Source: Bacteroides faecium | Lineage (GTDB): Bacteria > Bacteroidota > Bacteroidia > Bacteroidales > Bacteroidaceae | Assembly: GCF_012113595.1 (NCBI RefSeq) | Contig: NZ_CP050831.1 | Span: 6,448,001-6,512,000 of the forward strand | Direction: 5' to 3' | Length of the DNA stretch: 64,000 nt | Part shown: in pieces, positions 55,078-63,977 of the stretch | Layout of the letters: every line of letters begins with the position of its first letter | Position numbering within the stretch: position 1 is the first letter of the stretch | Program-made: the position numbers and the translations under genes | Notes under the pieces: model-generated | What the model was told of the DNA's origin: nothing | Databases searched by the model: none | What the model saw: only the letters and a program-made list of their open reading frames with translations

Positions 55078-56613
55078 ATGGAAGAAATAAACAAAGCATA
55101 TGCCACGTTCCAGGAACGTGACCGCATCGCTTCCCTCGGCGGGGGCGTTGAGAAGATAGAGAAGCAACACGAAAGCGGCAAGATGACTGCCCGCGAACGT
55201 ATCGGGATGTTGCTCGACAAAGGGACATTTGTCGAGCTGGACAAGTTAATGGTTCACCGTTGCACCAACTACGGCATGGACAAGAACAAGATTCCGGGAG
55301 ACGGCATCGTATCCGGTTACGGAAAGATTGACGGTCGCCAGGTATTCGTTTACGCGTATGACTTCACCGTTTACGGCGGTTCACTTTCCGCTTCCAACGC
55401 GAAAAAGATTGTGAAGGTGCAACAGTTGGCTTTAAAGAACGGCGCTCCGATTATCGCATTGAACGATTCAGGCGGTGCACGCATACAGGAAGGTATCGAG
55501 AGCCTTTCGGGATATGCGGACATTTTCTATCAGAACACAATGGCAAGCGGTGTGATTCCTCAAATCTCTGCCATTCTCGGCCCCTGTGCCGGTGGTGCCT
55601 GCTACTCTCCCGCCCTCACGGACTTTATCTTTATGGTGAAAGAAAAGAGCCACATGTTTGTGACGGGGCCCGACGTAGTGAAGACCGTTATACACGAGGA
55701 AGTAAGCAAGGAAGAACTGGGTGGAGCCATGACTCACAGCAGCAAAAGCGGAGTGACTCATTTTATGTGCAACACTGAAGAAGAACTGTTGATGAGTATC
55801 CGCGAACTGCTTTCGTTCCTGCCGCAGAATAATATGGACGAGACTAAAAAGCAGAACTGCACGGATGAAACCAACCGTGAAGACGCCGCTTTGGACACTA
55901 TCGTTCCGGCAGACCCGAACGTTCCTTATGATATGAAAGATATCATTGAGCGAGTGGTGGACAACGGTTATTTCTTTGAAGTTATGCCGAACTTTGCCAA
56001 GAATATCCTCATCGGTTTTGCACGACTGGCAGGTCGTTCGGTAGGTATCGTCGCCAATCAGCCTGCCTACCTTGCCGGAGTGCTCGATATTGATGCCAGC
56101 GACAAGGCGAGCCGTTTCATCCGTTTCTGCGACTGTTTCAACATTCCGTTGATTACTTTCGAAGATGTTCCGGGATTCCTTCCGGGATACACGCAGGAAA
56201 ACAACGGTATCATCCGCCACGGCGCGAAAATCGTTTATGCATTTGCGGAGGCTACCGTTCCCAAGTTGACCGTTATCACCCGTAAGGCTTATGGCGGCGC
56301 ATATATCGTGATGAACTCCAAGCAGACAGGCGCGGATGTAAACTTTGCCTATCCAAGTGCGGAAATCGCAGTAATGGGTGCAGAAGGTGCGGTAAATATC
56401 CTGTTCCGCAAAGCAGACGCAGAAACCAAGGCTAAAGAACTGGAAGCTTACAAGGAAAAGTTCGCCACTCCGTATCAGGCTGCCGAACTGGGATTCATCG
56501 ACGAAATCATCTATCCGAGACAAACCCGTAAACGTCTGATTCAAGCATTGGAAATGACAGAAAACAAGATGCAGACGAATCCGCCCAAGAAGCATGGAAA
56601 TATGCCCTTATAA
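55078..56613 (+). CDS. Carboxyltransferase (beta) subunit, acyl-CoA carboxylase
   Basis: A 511-aa crotonase-fold carboxyltransferase. Markers are FVYAYDFTVYGGSLSASNAKKI, NDSGGARIQEGIESLSGYADIF, GPCAGGACYSPALTDFIFMV, EDVPGFLPGYTQENNGIIRHGAK and RKAYGGAYIVMNSK. These match PccB/MmdA-type enzymes that use propionyl-CoA/methylmalonyl-CoA. In Bacteroides this chemistry belongs to the succinate-propionate route next to the B12-dependent methylmalonyl-CoA mutase. The direction, carboxylation or decarboxylation, cannot be read from sequence. Last gene of the operon. Confidence 0.92.
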   Translation: MEEINKAYATFQERDRIASLGGGVEKIEKQHESGKMTARERIGMLLDKGTFVELDKLMVHRCTNYGMDKNKIPGDGIVSGYGKIDGRQVFVYAYDFTVYGGSLSASNAKKIVKVQQLALKNGAPIIALNDSGGARIQEGIESLSGYADIFYQNTMASGVIPQISAILGPCAGGACYSPALTDFIFMVKEKSHMFVTGPDVVKTVIHEEVSKEELGGAMTHSSKSGVTHFMCNTEEELLMSIRELLSFLPQNNMDETKKQNCTDETNREDAALDTIVPADPNVPYDMKDIIERVVDNGYFFEVMPNFAKNILIGFARLAGRSVGIVANQPAYLAGVLDIDASDKASRFIRFCDCFNIPLITFEDVPGFLPGYTQENNGIIRHGAKIVYAFAEATVPKLTVITRKAYGGAYIVMNSKQTGADVNFAYPSAEIAVMGAEGAVNILFRKADAETKAKELEAYKEKFATPYQAAELGFIDEIIYPRQTRKRLIQALEMTENKMQTNPPKKHGNMPL

Positions 56614-56647
56614 CAACTAGATAGGTACTTGTCAAAGTACCACCACC

Positions 56648-56711
56648 AAAAACGGACTTACACAAATTCTGAAGAATGTCATTCTGAGAATCTACGTAAG
56701 TCCGTTTTTTT
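56648..56711. terminator. Bidirectional terminator
   Basis: AAAAACGGACTTAC (56648-56661) pairs with GTAAGTCCGTTTTT (from 56696) with an inner imperfect stem (ATTCTGAAGAATGTCATTCTGAG). It lies between the carboxylase operon and the convergent YeiH gene and has T-runs on both strands. Confidence 0.85.
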
Positions 56712-56712
56712 A

Positions 56713-57747
56713 TTACATTAAATAAGGAGTGAGATACTTCACCAGGAAATAACCGCCTACTACCAGCCAAATATAGAGAAGAAGCGCCAGGACAAAAGGT
56801 TTCGCCCCCGCTTTTCTGAACTTGTCAATGCTTGTTTCCGTCCCAAGTGCAGTCATAGCCATTGTCAACAGGAAAGTATCCAGTGTATTAATTCCCGCAA
56901 CCAACTGCGCAGGCAGCAAATCAAAAGAGTTAAAAGCGATAACTCCCATAAAGCCTATCGCAAACCAGGGAATGGCAATCTTCTGAAATTTCTGCCCTTT
57001 CTGTACCTGTTTCTTTCTCGCTCTTGCCACCATATAAGTAGTAATCAGAAGCACCGGAACCAGCATCATCACCCGAATCATCTTCACGATTATTGCCGAA
57101 TCCGAAATGCCGTTTCCCATTGCGTCACCCGCTCCCACCACGTGAGCTACTTCGTGGAGAGTAGAACCAGTATAGATTCCCATTTGGTCGGGAGTGAGCG
57201 CACAAATACCATTCCGGTAGAGGAAAGGATATAAAAACATGGAGATAGTACCGAAGATTACCACGGTAGAAACGGACACTGCCGTCTTATAAGGTTTTGC
57301 TTTAATCGTAGACTCCGCGCCTAGAATGGCGGCAGCCCCGCAAATACCGCTTCCGATAGAAGTGAGCAACGCAATGCCCCTGTCCATTTTCAATAATTTA
57401 CCCAGATAAATACCGCCACAAATAGTCACCACCACAATAATAACATCAATCAACATAGCAGGCAATCCGATAGCCGCCACATCCTGAAAAGTCAATCTGA
57501 AACCATATAAGATGATGCCGATACGCAGAATCTTCTTCGAACAGAACTGTATGCCCGGCACCCAAGTCTCGGGAAGATTATTCCGCAAGCTGTTAGCATA
57601 AAGCATACCCAGAATGATACCTACAATCATCGGACTGAAAGAGAGACTCTTCACGAAAGGCATCTCACCAATGTAAAACGCCGCACAAGAGAACAGTGCT
57701 ATCAACAAGACACCGTGCAACATGCTGCTTCTTTTTTCGTTGAACAT
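56713..57747 (-). CDS. YeiH-family putative sulfate exporter
   Basis: A 344-aa protein with about ten membrane segments. FSPMIVGIILGMLYANSLR, GIILYGFRLTFQDV, IGSGICGAAAILGAESTIKAK and GSTLHEVAHVVGAG are signatures of the YeiH/UPF0324 family. The substrate is thought to be an anion such as sulfate (family assignment, weak). Single gene. Confidence 0.9.
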   Translation of the reverse strand: MFNEKRSSMLHGVLLIALFSCAAFYIGEMPFVKSLSFSPMIVGIILGMLYANSLRNNLPETWVPGIQFCSKKILRIGIILYGFRLTFQDVAAIGLPAMLIDVIIVVVTICGGIYLGKLLKMDRGIALLTSIGSGICGAAAILGAESTIKAKPYKTAVSVSTVVIFGTISMFLYPFLYRNGICALTPDQMGIYTGSTLHEVAHVVGAGDAMGNGISDSAIIVKMIRVMMLVPVLLITTYMVARARKKQVQKGQKFQKIAIPWFAIGFMGVIAFNSFDLLPAQLVAGINTLDTFLLTMAMTALGTETSIDKFRKAGAKPFVLALLLYIWLVVGGYFLVKYLTPYLM

Positions 57748-58003
57748 AAACTACTTGATTTAAGAGTGATACTGAATTAATTACTTTGCAAAGGAAACCA
57801 TTTTTTAGCAGACTAGCTCACAGATTTTTATTATGTCGGATAATCTCCGGTTATACTTCTCGATACTTCCGCAAAGAGCCACCTGATTCAATTACAATTT
57901 TTCCCTAAGTGATAACAATAATTCCCTTTTATTAGTTCTGAATCTATTTCATCCATAAAAAACAGTACCTTTGCCGACTATAAAACAGACAACAGAACAT
58001 CAT

Positions 58004-58983
58004 ATGAGACAGATATTACTAATTTTAGGAAGTCTTTTATTCGCAGTTACAATCAAAACAGTGAAAACAGAAAAGGATTTTATCCTCATACAAAATTCCA
58101 CTCTGGCAAACGGAACATGGGACGAATATTTCACCAAAACGCTGCAAGAACATTGTCACAAACGTTCCGAGTTGTACTTAGATACTCACAAACTATCCAT
58201 TCCATCCTTCAGCCCGGAAAAAGAATCCAAAGAACAGTGTTCACAAATATTGCAAAAGTTCCCTACCTGCCCCAAAGTAGTTGTCGTCATCGGCGCAACG
58301 GGGTGGCACATCAGTTCGTCACTGTTCGACAATGAATGGAAAGGAATCCCGGTCATTTTATGTCATCCGTTATCCAACCTGCCGAATTCCTTAAACACGC
58401 TGCTTAACTACGAAACGTCCGATTCCCTCAACACCACCACTGCCCAAGAACTGCAAAAACACTATAACCTTAATTTGCTGTAACAAAAATTTTACCTGAA
58501 AGAAACCATAGTTTTTTTGCAGATAATATAGGCAAGATATAAGTAGGATTTGCCAATACACCTCTTTTTACATTAAGAGACCTGCACCCGCAAGACGGAT
58601 ATTTCAGCGGTGGATATTACGTCTGCGCCAACGATTACGCCAACGACTGTATCAGAATAATCGACGAAATCCGGTCGGGCAAACAAGTCTATAATATTCC
58701 TTCCGGCTTCGGCAAATCAACTCCCCAAATCCATTTCAACTATGCCGAAATACTTCACCGTTCCCCTAAGCCCCTCAGCAATGCGTTTGCATCCTACCAC
58801 TTGCCATCCCCACTCCGAATCATTTACGAAAGAATCATCACAGAAGCCAAACGCCTGCTGCAGAACAGTCCGGAAATCGCCAATATCCTGAGACTCGAAA
58901 ATGTATGCACATTCAGCCATTTTTTCAAGAGCATGACAGGAGAGAATGTATCGGATTACCGGAAAAGGCAGAAAAAGTTCTGA
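58004..58983 (+). pseudogene. Remnant of a hybrid two-component sensor (HTCS) gene
   Basis: An N-terminal part (58004-58483) encodes a signal-like start MRQILLILGSLLFAV and a periplasmic-binding-like segment (VVVVIGATGWHISSSLFDNEWKG), then stops. A second open frame from 58545, without start codon, encodes SGGYYVCANDYANDCIRIIDEI and FNYAEILHRS, the second lobe of such a sensor. It then runs into an AraC-type HTH end (RIITEAKRLLQNS, FSHFFKSMTGENVSDYRKRQ) with the first helix unit damaged. Kinase and receiver regions are missing. Together they look like one HTCS gene shortened by deletion and stop mutation. Confidence 0.7.
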
Positions 58984-59044
58984 ATTATCGAAAAGCTGGC
59001 CAAGAGTCGTTATATTTGCAACAACTATAAAAAGAATCTGCGCC

Positions 59045-59932
59045 ATGTCTACTAAACGCCTCTTTATCCCCGATGCCGTCATTCATCCGGCACGTTGCGG
59101 TGAAAACACCAATATACGACTGCTGCAATATGTCAATTCCACAACACAGGAGAATTTCGATGCTTTTCTGACACATTATGCCTTAGTCTACATACTGTCC
59201 GGAGTCAAGCAAATCAAAGTGGCGCAAAATAAATTTCAGATTCAACCCGGCGAACTATTTCTGATACCACGGGGAGAATACGTCATGTCCGAATACATCA
59301 CCGGAGAAAACGGCTTTCAAAGCCTGATGCTCTTTTTCAACAAAAAGGTAGCACAAGAGTTGATAGAACAAATCAGCGGTTATCTGTCTGCACACCTGTC
59401 CGATGTTGTTCCAACAAGAAAAGAAGCGGTGAAAATCATCCCTCACAATCCGGCTATCGAGAAAATCTTCTCATCCATCGCGACTTACAGTCAAGGAGAA
59501 AGCCGCTTCACCTGCGAGCTGCTTAGGCTTAAATTCGCCGAACTGATTTACCTGCTACTGGACAGTCCTTACCAGAAGCTCATCCTGTCTTTTCTGTTGG
59601 ATGCGGCACGAGGGGAGAATCCGTCCATCTCATCCGTTGTCGGCAGCAATCTCTATTCTTCCGCCACCATCAATGAACTGGCGCTGCTATCGGGAAGAAG
59701 CCTGTCGAGCTTCAAACGCGAGTTTTCTCTCCAATACGGAGAACCGCCCCGCAGTTGGATACGCAAGAAAAAATTGGAACGCGCCGCCTACCTACTCAAA
59801 ACGTCTGACAAGACTATAGAAGAGATATCCGAAGCCAGCGGTTTCACCAGTACCCCTCACTTCGCACGCCTGTTCAAAGAACATTACCAACATACGCCTA
59901 CCGAATATAGGACCAAACAGACAAAAAGCTGA
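59045..59932 (+). CDS. AraC-family regulator (295 aa)
   Basis: The start is the ATG at 59045; longer readings overlap the pseudogene. N-terminal cupin-like domain (HYALVYILSGVKQIKVAQNKF, IQPGELFLIPRGEYVM). C-terminal HTH units (INELALLSGRSLSSFKREFSLQYGEPPRSW, EEISEASGFTSTPHFARLFKEHYQHTPTEYR). Close to ExsA-like activators in layout. Its closest neighbour, the beta-propeller lipoprotein 76 bases downstream, is a possible target. Confidence 0.9.
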   Translation: MSTKRLFIPDAVIHPARCGENTNIRLLQYVNSTTQENFDAFLTHYALVYILSGVKQIKVAQNKFQIQPGELFLIPRGEYVMSEYITGENGFQSLMLFFNKKVAQELIEQISGYLSAHLSDVVPTRKEAVKIIPHNPAIEKIFSSIATYSQGESRFTCELLRLKFAELIYLLLDSPYQKLILSFLLDAARGENPSISSVVGSNLYSSATINELALLSGRSLSSFKREFSLQYGEPPRSWIRKKKLERAAYLLKTSDKTIEEISEASGFTSTPHFARLFKEHYQHTPTEYRTKQTKS

Positions 59933-60008
59933 ACCAAACAGACAAGCCGCCTTCTACTTTTTCCGCCTATCTTTGCCATATCAATAAATATATAAAAAAG
60001 ATAGCCTT

Positions 60009-60926
60009 ATGAAAAAGAACAAACTGTTTATTTTACTCGTGATTATTGTTCAGGCTGCCGTAGCCGGTTGTCAGAACAAACAAAACAAGAACAACAATGA
60101 AAGCGCAACAGCAGAGAAACAACCAACGGTAATCAATGAAAATATCCGTTTCTGCGAAAGTACTTACCCCTATGAAGACGGTATCCTGATTGGAAACTTC
60201 GGCACCGAGCAACTCAATCCGCTCAATAACGAGAAGAAAGGTTACATAAACTACTATAAAGACGGCAAAACAAACGTACTGATTGCAGCTGACGGCAATC
60301 TATCTGCTCCCAAAGGCATGTTTATCAGAAGCCATCGTCTTTTTATCTCTGATGTCAACAAAATCGTAGTCTACAACCTCAAAGCATTGAAAGAAGCTCC
60401 CGAAATCATCACTTTCCCGGAAGATGATTTATTTATCAATGATTTGGCAGCTGATGGCAACACGTTATACGCTTCAGTGACCAATAGCGGAAGAATCTAT
60501 CGGATCGACATCGCCAACCCTGTTAAAATGACCAGTTCCGTTCCTGTCAAATGGCTTGATGTCACAGGACCGAACGGAATCATCATTGATAATGGCATCA
60601 TGTATGTCGCTTCTTATCCGGCGGACGGAAATACTACAGACGCTAATGTTATTTACCAAATCACGGATTTGTCAAATCCGGTAGCTGAAAAGTTCATCAG
60701 CCTTCCGGGCCAATACGACGGGATAGCTCTGTCAACCGACAAGAAAACGATGTATATAACAAACTGGACACCTGCCGGAATCAGCACCATTGATATGTCT
60801 ACGAAAAAAATTACTCCATTAGCGACAACGGAAAAGTTTGCAGGCCCGGCAGACATCACTGTAATTAATGACACTATGTATATACCCGATTTACCTAATA
60901 GCCGCATGGTTATTCTACCGTTATAG
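60009..60926 (+). CDS. Beta-propeller lipoprotein (SMP-30/NHL-like)
   Basis: A 305-aa protein. The lipobox is VAGC (Cys 21). The mature part consists of propeller-like blades (GNLSAPKGMFIRSHRLFISDVNKIVVYN, FINDLAADGNTLYASVTNSGRIYRID, NGIIIDNGIMYVASYPADGN, DGIALSTDKKTMYITNWTPAGISTIDM, ADITVINDTMYIPDLPNSRM), resembling SMP-30/gluconolactonase-type folds. Ligand or lactonase activity cannot be assigned. Lies in the periplasm or on the surface. Confidence 0.85.
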   Translation: MKKNKLFILLVIIVQAAVAGCQNKQNKNNNESATAEKQPTVINENIRFCESTYPYEDGILIGNFGTEQLNPLNNEKKGYINYYKDGKTNVLIAADGNLSAPKGMFIRSHRLFISDVNKIVVYNLKALKEAPEIITFPEDDLFINDLAADGNTLYASVTNSGRIYRIDIANPVKMTSSVPVKWLDVTGPNGIIIDNGIMYVASYPADGNTTDANVIYQITDLSNPVAEKFISLPGQYDGIALSTDKKTMYITNWTPAGISTIDMSTKKITPLATTEKFAGPADITVINDTMYIPDLPNSRMVILPL

Positions 60927-60963
60927 CCCAATAGTACCTTTACCAAAGAGCCTTTTCGAAAAG

Positions 60964-61161
60964 AAAAAAACGGCACCTCGATTCACATCGCAGCACCGTC
61001 ACAACACAAACACAAAATAAAACACGACAAAACTACTATGCAATCTTCCTGTTATGCCGGGGAGGCATGTCTTGCTCACCTATCTATATTCGCATACCCA
61101 TAAGAAGCTTTATCAGGCGATTTGCATAATTAAAAACATACGGATTGGAATTTTGTTCACG
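60964..61161 (-). repeat. Tandem ~200-bp element, copy 1 (possible RNA gene)
   Basis: It is nearly identical to 61201-61394 over the first 113 bases (one mismatch) and similar beyond. On the minus strand it contains a short hairpin (ATGCC/GGCAT near 61056-61070), the sequence TAGTTTTG, and ends in a GC-rich stem (ACGGTGC...GGTGCCGT) followed by seven T residues (60964-60970), a rho-independent terminator design. A start region (TATGTTTT, ATGCAAATCGCCTGAT) is conserved too. It may therefore be an RNA gene rather than a coding repeat. Confidence 0.6.
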
Positions 61162-61200
61162 GAAGTTTGAAAAAAATAAGACTGGAACCGGATTTTAACA

Positions 61201-61394
61201 AAAAAAACGGCACCCCGATTCACATCGCAGCACCGTCACAACACAAACACAAAATAAAACACGACAAAACTACTATGCAATCTTCCTGTTATGCCGGGGA
61301 GGCATATTCACTGACTCACATATATTCGCATACCTACAAGCAGTCATCAGGCGATTTGCATATATAAAACATACAGTTTTCGGTTTTGTTCACG
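61201..61394 (-). repeat. Tandem ~200-bp element, copy 2 (possible RNA gene)
   Basis: Second copy of the element at 60964, offset by 237 bases. Its terminator stem is ACGGTGC...GGTGCCGT with T-run at 61201-61207. Conservation over nearly 200 bases, including the end regions, and the terminator in the same place support an RNA function or a recent duplication. No obvious ORF. Confidence 0.6.
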
Positions 61395-61412
61395 AAAAAA
61401 TATGTTTTAGGT

Positions 61413-62507
61413 CTATTTTTTATCTTTGTAATCTTTCAGAAAGCCTTCCATCAGCCATTTAGCCAATGCCTGGCGATTGGAATTTATAACCAGACGGCGC
61501 TGGTCGAAAGTATTTTGGATATTGCCCAGTTCCACAAAAACGGAAGCGGGAGTAGTATGGGAAAGCACATACAGATTGCGTCCGTTCACTGTCCCGGAAA
61601 ATCCCCGGTTCGGCTGATGCTTTCCGTATTTCGATTCAAATGTATCTTTCATATTATTTGCCAAACGCTTGCTTTCTGCTTTCTTGTTCGAATGATAGAA
61701 AAAGACATCGGTCTGTTTCCCTTTGCTGCGGCTATCTATATGAATGAAGATTGCCCGGCAGTAAGAGTAATTCTTACGGTCTTTCTGGTAAAGGGTATTT
61801 ATCTTATTGCAACGTTGCTGAAGGCGCTGTACCTGGTTCAACGGAATCGCGTCTCCCATACAAGTCTCACGTTTACTGTTCGACAGGTAGGTATCGTCAC
61901 GGATACCGTCTTTGGCATCCTGAATGATGATGTGGACTTCCGCCCCTTCCTGCATCAGGTTACGCGCCAGGCGAAGGGCGATGTCGTAGGCATATTCATC
62001 TTCGTGAAGTTCATGTTTACCTACCCGTCCGATAGCTCCGGGGTCGGGTCCGCCATGCCCGCTGACCACATAGAAACAGGCACCCGCAAGTCGGTTGGAA
62101 GTAACTTTGACATTTGCCAGTTCCTTTCCGAACAGGGGTTCATTGATGGTAGTTCCTATTTTCGACGCTTTAGATTTAGAGGGTTGTTGTTTGGGTTCTG
62201 TACTTCTAGCGGTTGTATTCTTTGCAGTTGTACTCTTTGCGGCCGTATTTCCGGCAGGAGTTCCCGATGCTTTCTTTACAGGCGGAATCACATATGTCAC
62301 GCCCATTTTCAGCACATTATTCTTTCCCAGTTTCTTTTTATTCAGTTCTATAAAATCATCATAGTATTTCTTCGGAGAACGGTTGTGTCTCAACAGAAAA
62401 GTAGAGATACCTTCGCCTGCCTTCGGAGTCGCCTTTTGCTGTGCCCAAAGCGCCGTACCCGAAAAAAGAAAAGCTAAGAATAAAAGCACATAGAGTTTAT
62501 TTTTCAT
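61413..62507 (-). CDS. N-acetylmuramoyl-L-alanine amidase (Amidase_3) with LysM-like N-terminus
   Basis: A 364-aa exported enzyme. The signal peptide ends ALWAQ. Residues about 33-75 look LysM-like (GISTFLLRHNRSPKKYYDDFIELNK, NVLKMGVTYVIP). A Thr/Ser/Lys linker follows, and the Amidase_3 domain runs from about 140 to 360 with the zinc ligands His 151 (VVSGHGGPDPGAIG), Glu 169 or 171 and FIHIDSRSKG, plus catalytic-type Glu in FVELGNIQN. It cuts the amide between MurNAc and the peptide stem in the periplasm. The C-terminus lies about 20 bases from the tandem RNA-like elements. Confidence 0.92.
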   Translation of the reverse strand: MKNKLYVLLFLAFLFSGTALWAQQKATPKAGEGISTFLLRHNRSPKKYYDDFIELNKKKLGKNNVLKMGVTYVIPPVKKASGTPAGNTAAKSTTAKNTTARSTEPKQQPSKSKASKIGTTINEPLFGKELANVKVTSNRLAGACFYVVSGHGGPDPGAIGRVGKHELHEDEYAYDIALRLARNLMQEGAEVHIIIQDAKDGIRDDTYLSNSKRETCMGDAIPLNQVQRLQQRCNKINTLYQKDRKNYSYCRAIFIHIDSRSKGKQTDVFFYHSNKKAESKRLANNMKDTFESKYGKHQPNRGFSGTVNGRNLYVLSHTTPASVFVELGNIQNTFDQRRLVINSNRQALAKWLMEGFLKDYKDKK

Positions 62508-62579
62508 ATCTACACAATTATCTCCTTCACATGAGTATCATTTCACTCATAAACAGGGCAAAAATACAATTATTTTCCC

Positions 62580-62587
62580 TACTTTTG
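62580..62587 (+). promoter_or_regulatory. -7 box of metY
   Basis: TACTTTTG matches TAnnTTTG; no clear -33 box. It lies 49 bases before the ATG at 62636. Confidence 0.45.
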
Positions 62588-62635
62588 CGCCATTAAAACA
62601 TTTTTTGAAATAAATCATTAAAACCCGATAACATT

Positions 62636-63916
62636 ATGGCAAAACAATTCAAGCCCGAAACCCTGTGTGTACAGGCAGGGTGGACGCCTAAAAAGGGCGA
62701 ACCACGCGTATTGCCCATCTATCAAAGTACAACTTTCAAATACGATACCAGCGAACAAATGGCACGTCTTTTCGATTTGGAAGAAAGCGGTTACTTCTAT
62801 ACCCGCCTGCAAAATCCTACGAACGACGCTGTTGCCGCCAAGATTGCCGCTCTCGAAGGTGGTGTGGCTGCCATGCTGACTTCCAGTGGTCAGGCTGCCA
62901 ACTTCTACGCCATTTTCAATATCTGCCAGGCAGGAGACCACTTTGTTTGTTCTTCCGCTATTTACGGTGGTACTTTCAACCTGTTCGGTGTTACGATGAA
63001 GAAACTAGGCATTGACGTGACTTTTGTCAGCCCGGATGCCAGCGAGGAGGAAATCTCCGCAGCTTTCCAGCCGAATACAAAAGCATTGTTCGGCGAAACA
63101 ATCTCCAATCCTTCCCTCGAAGTACTGGATATTGAGAAGTTCGCACGTATCGCCCACAGCCACGGTGTCCCCTTGATTGTTGACAATACTTTCCCGACTC
63201 CGATTAACTGTCGCCCGTTTGAATGGGGAGCAGACATCGTAGTTCACTCTACTACCAAATATATGGACGGACACGCTACCAGCGTAGGCGGCTGTATCGT
63301 AGACAGCGGTAACTTCGACTGGGACACTCACGCTGAAAAATTCCCGGGACTTTGTACACCGGACGAGTCTTATCACGGACTGACTTATACAAAAGCATTC
63401 GGCAAAGGTGCTTATATCACTAAAGCTACAGCACAGTTAATGCGTGACCTCGGCAGCATCCAAAGCCCGCAAAACTCATTCTTACTGAACCTGGGACTTG
63501 AAACGCTTCACCTACGTATGCCCCAACATTGCGGCAACGCACAGAAAGTAGCCGAATATCTTTCTAAAAACGAGAAAGTGGCTTGGGTAAACTATTGCGG
63601 ACTGCCGGATAATAAATACTACGCTTTGGCACAGAAATATATGCCGAATGGTTCTTGCGGAGTTATCTCCTTCGGACTGAAAGGCGGACGTGACGTATCT
63701 ATCAAGTTTATGGATTCACTGGAATTCATCGCTATCGTTACCCACGTAGCCGATGCACGTAGTTGCGTGCTTCATCCGGCCAGCCATACTCACCGCCAGT
63801 TGTCGGACGAACAGTTAATGGAAGCAGGGGTACGCCCGGACCTAATCCGTTTGTCGGTAGGTATCGAAAATGCGGATGATATTATCGCGGATATTGAACA
63901 AGCGCTGAATGCATAA
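62636..63916 (+). CDS. metY: O-acetylhomoserine (thiol)-lyase / aminocarboxypropyltransferase
   Basis: A 426-aa Cys/Met-metabolism PLP enzyme of full length. It begins FKPETLCVQAGWTPKKGEPRVLPIYQSTTF; the PLP-binding Lys is K208 in VVHSTTKYMDGH; SSGQAANFYAIFNICQAGD and SVGIENADDIIADIEQAL follow. It makes homocysteine from O-acetylhomoserine and sulfide (or methionine from methanethiol) in the cytosol. Confidence 0.92.
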   Translation: MAKQFKPETLCVQAGWTPKKGEPRVLPIYQSTTFKYDTSEQMARLFDLEESGYFYTRLQNPTNDAVAAKIAALEGGVAAMLTSSGQAANFYAIFNICQAGDHFVCSSAIYGGTFNLFGVTMKKLGIDVTFVSPDASEEEISAAFQPNTKALFGETISNPSLEVLDIEKFARIAHSHGVPLIVDNTFPTPINCRPFEWGADIVVHSTTKYMDGHATSVGGCIVDSGNFDWDTHAEKFPGLCTPDESYHGLTYTKAFGKGAYITKATAQLMRDLGSIQSPQNSFLLNLGLETLHLRMPQHCGNAQKVAEYLSKNEKVAWVNYCGLPDNKYYALAQKYMPNGSCGVISFGLKGGRDVSIKFMDSLEFIAIVTHVADARSCVLHPASHTHRQLSDEQLMEAGVRPDLIRLSVGIENADDIIADIEQALNA

Positions 63917-63939
63917 AAGCATAATATTAGCATAAAACT

Positions 63940-63977
63940 AAAAAAGACACGGCAGCTATTTACTCCGTGTCTTTTTT
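63940..63977 (+). terminator. Terminator of metY
   Basis: AAAAAAGACACGG (63940-63952) pairs with CCGTGTCTTTTTT (from 63964). A clear rho-independent terminator 24 bases after the stop codon. Confidence 0.9.

Noticed and set aside
55468..56595. A 375-codon open frame on the minus strand
   Set aside because: It lies wholly opposite the carboxyltransferase gene, has no family-like motif, and such shadows are expected on the opposite strand of GC-richer genes.
57971..58003. Longer start for the HTCS remnant
   Set aside because: The ATG at 58004 begins directly with a signal-like sequence, and the upstream codons add nothing family-like.
61386..62477. A 363-codon open frame on the plus strand
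   Set aside because: It lies opposite the amidase gene, whose zinc-ligand motifs are clear. The shadow is Cys-rich without order.
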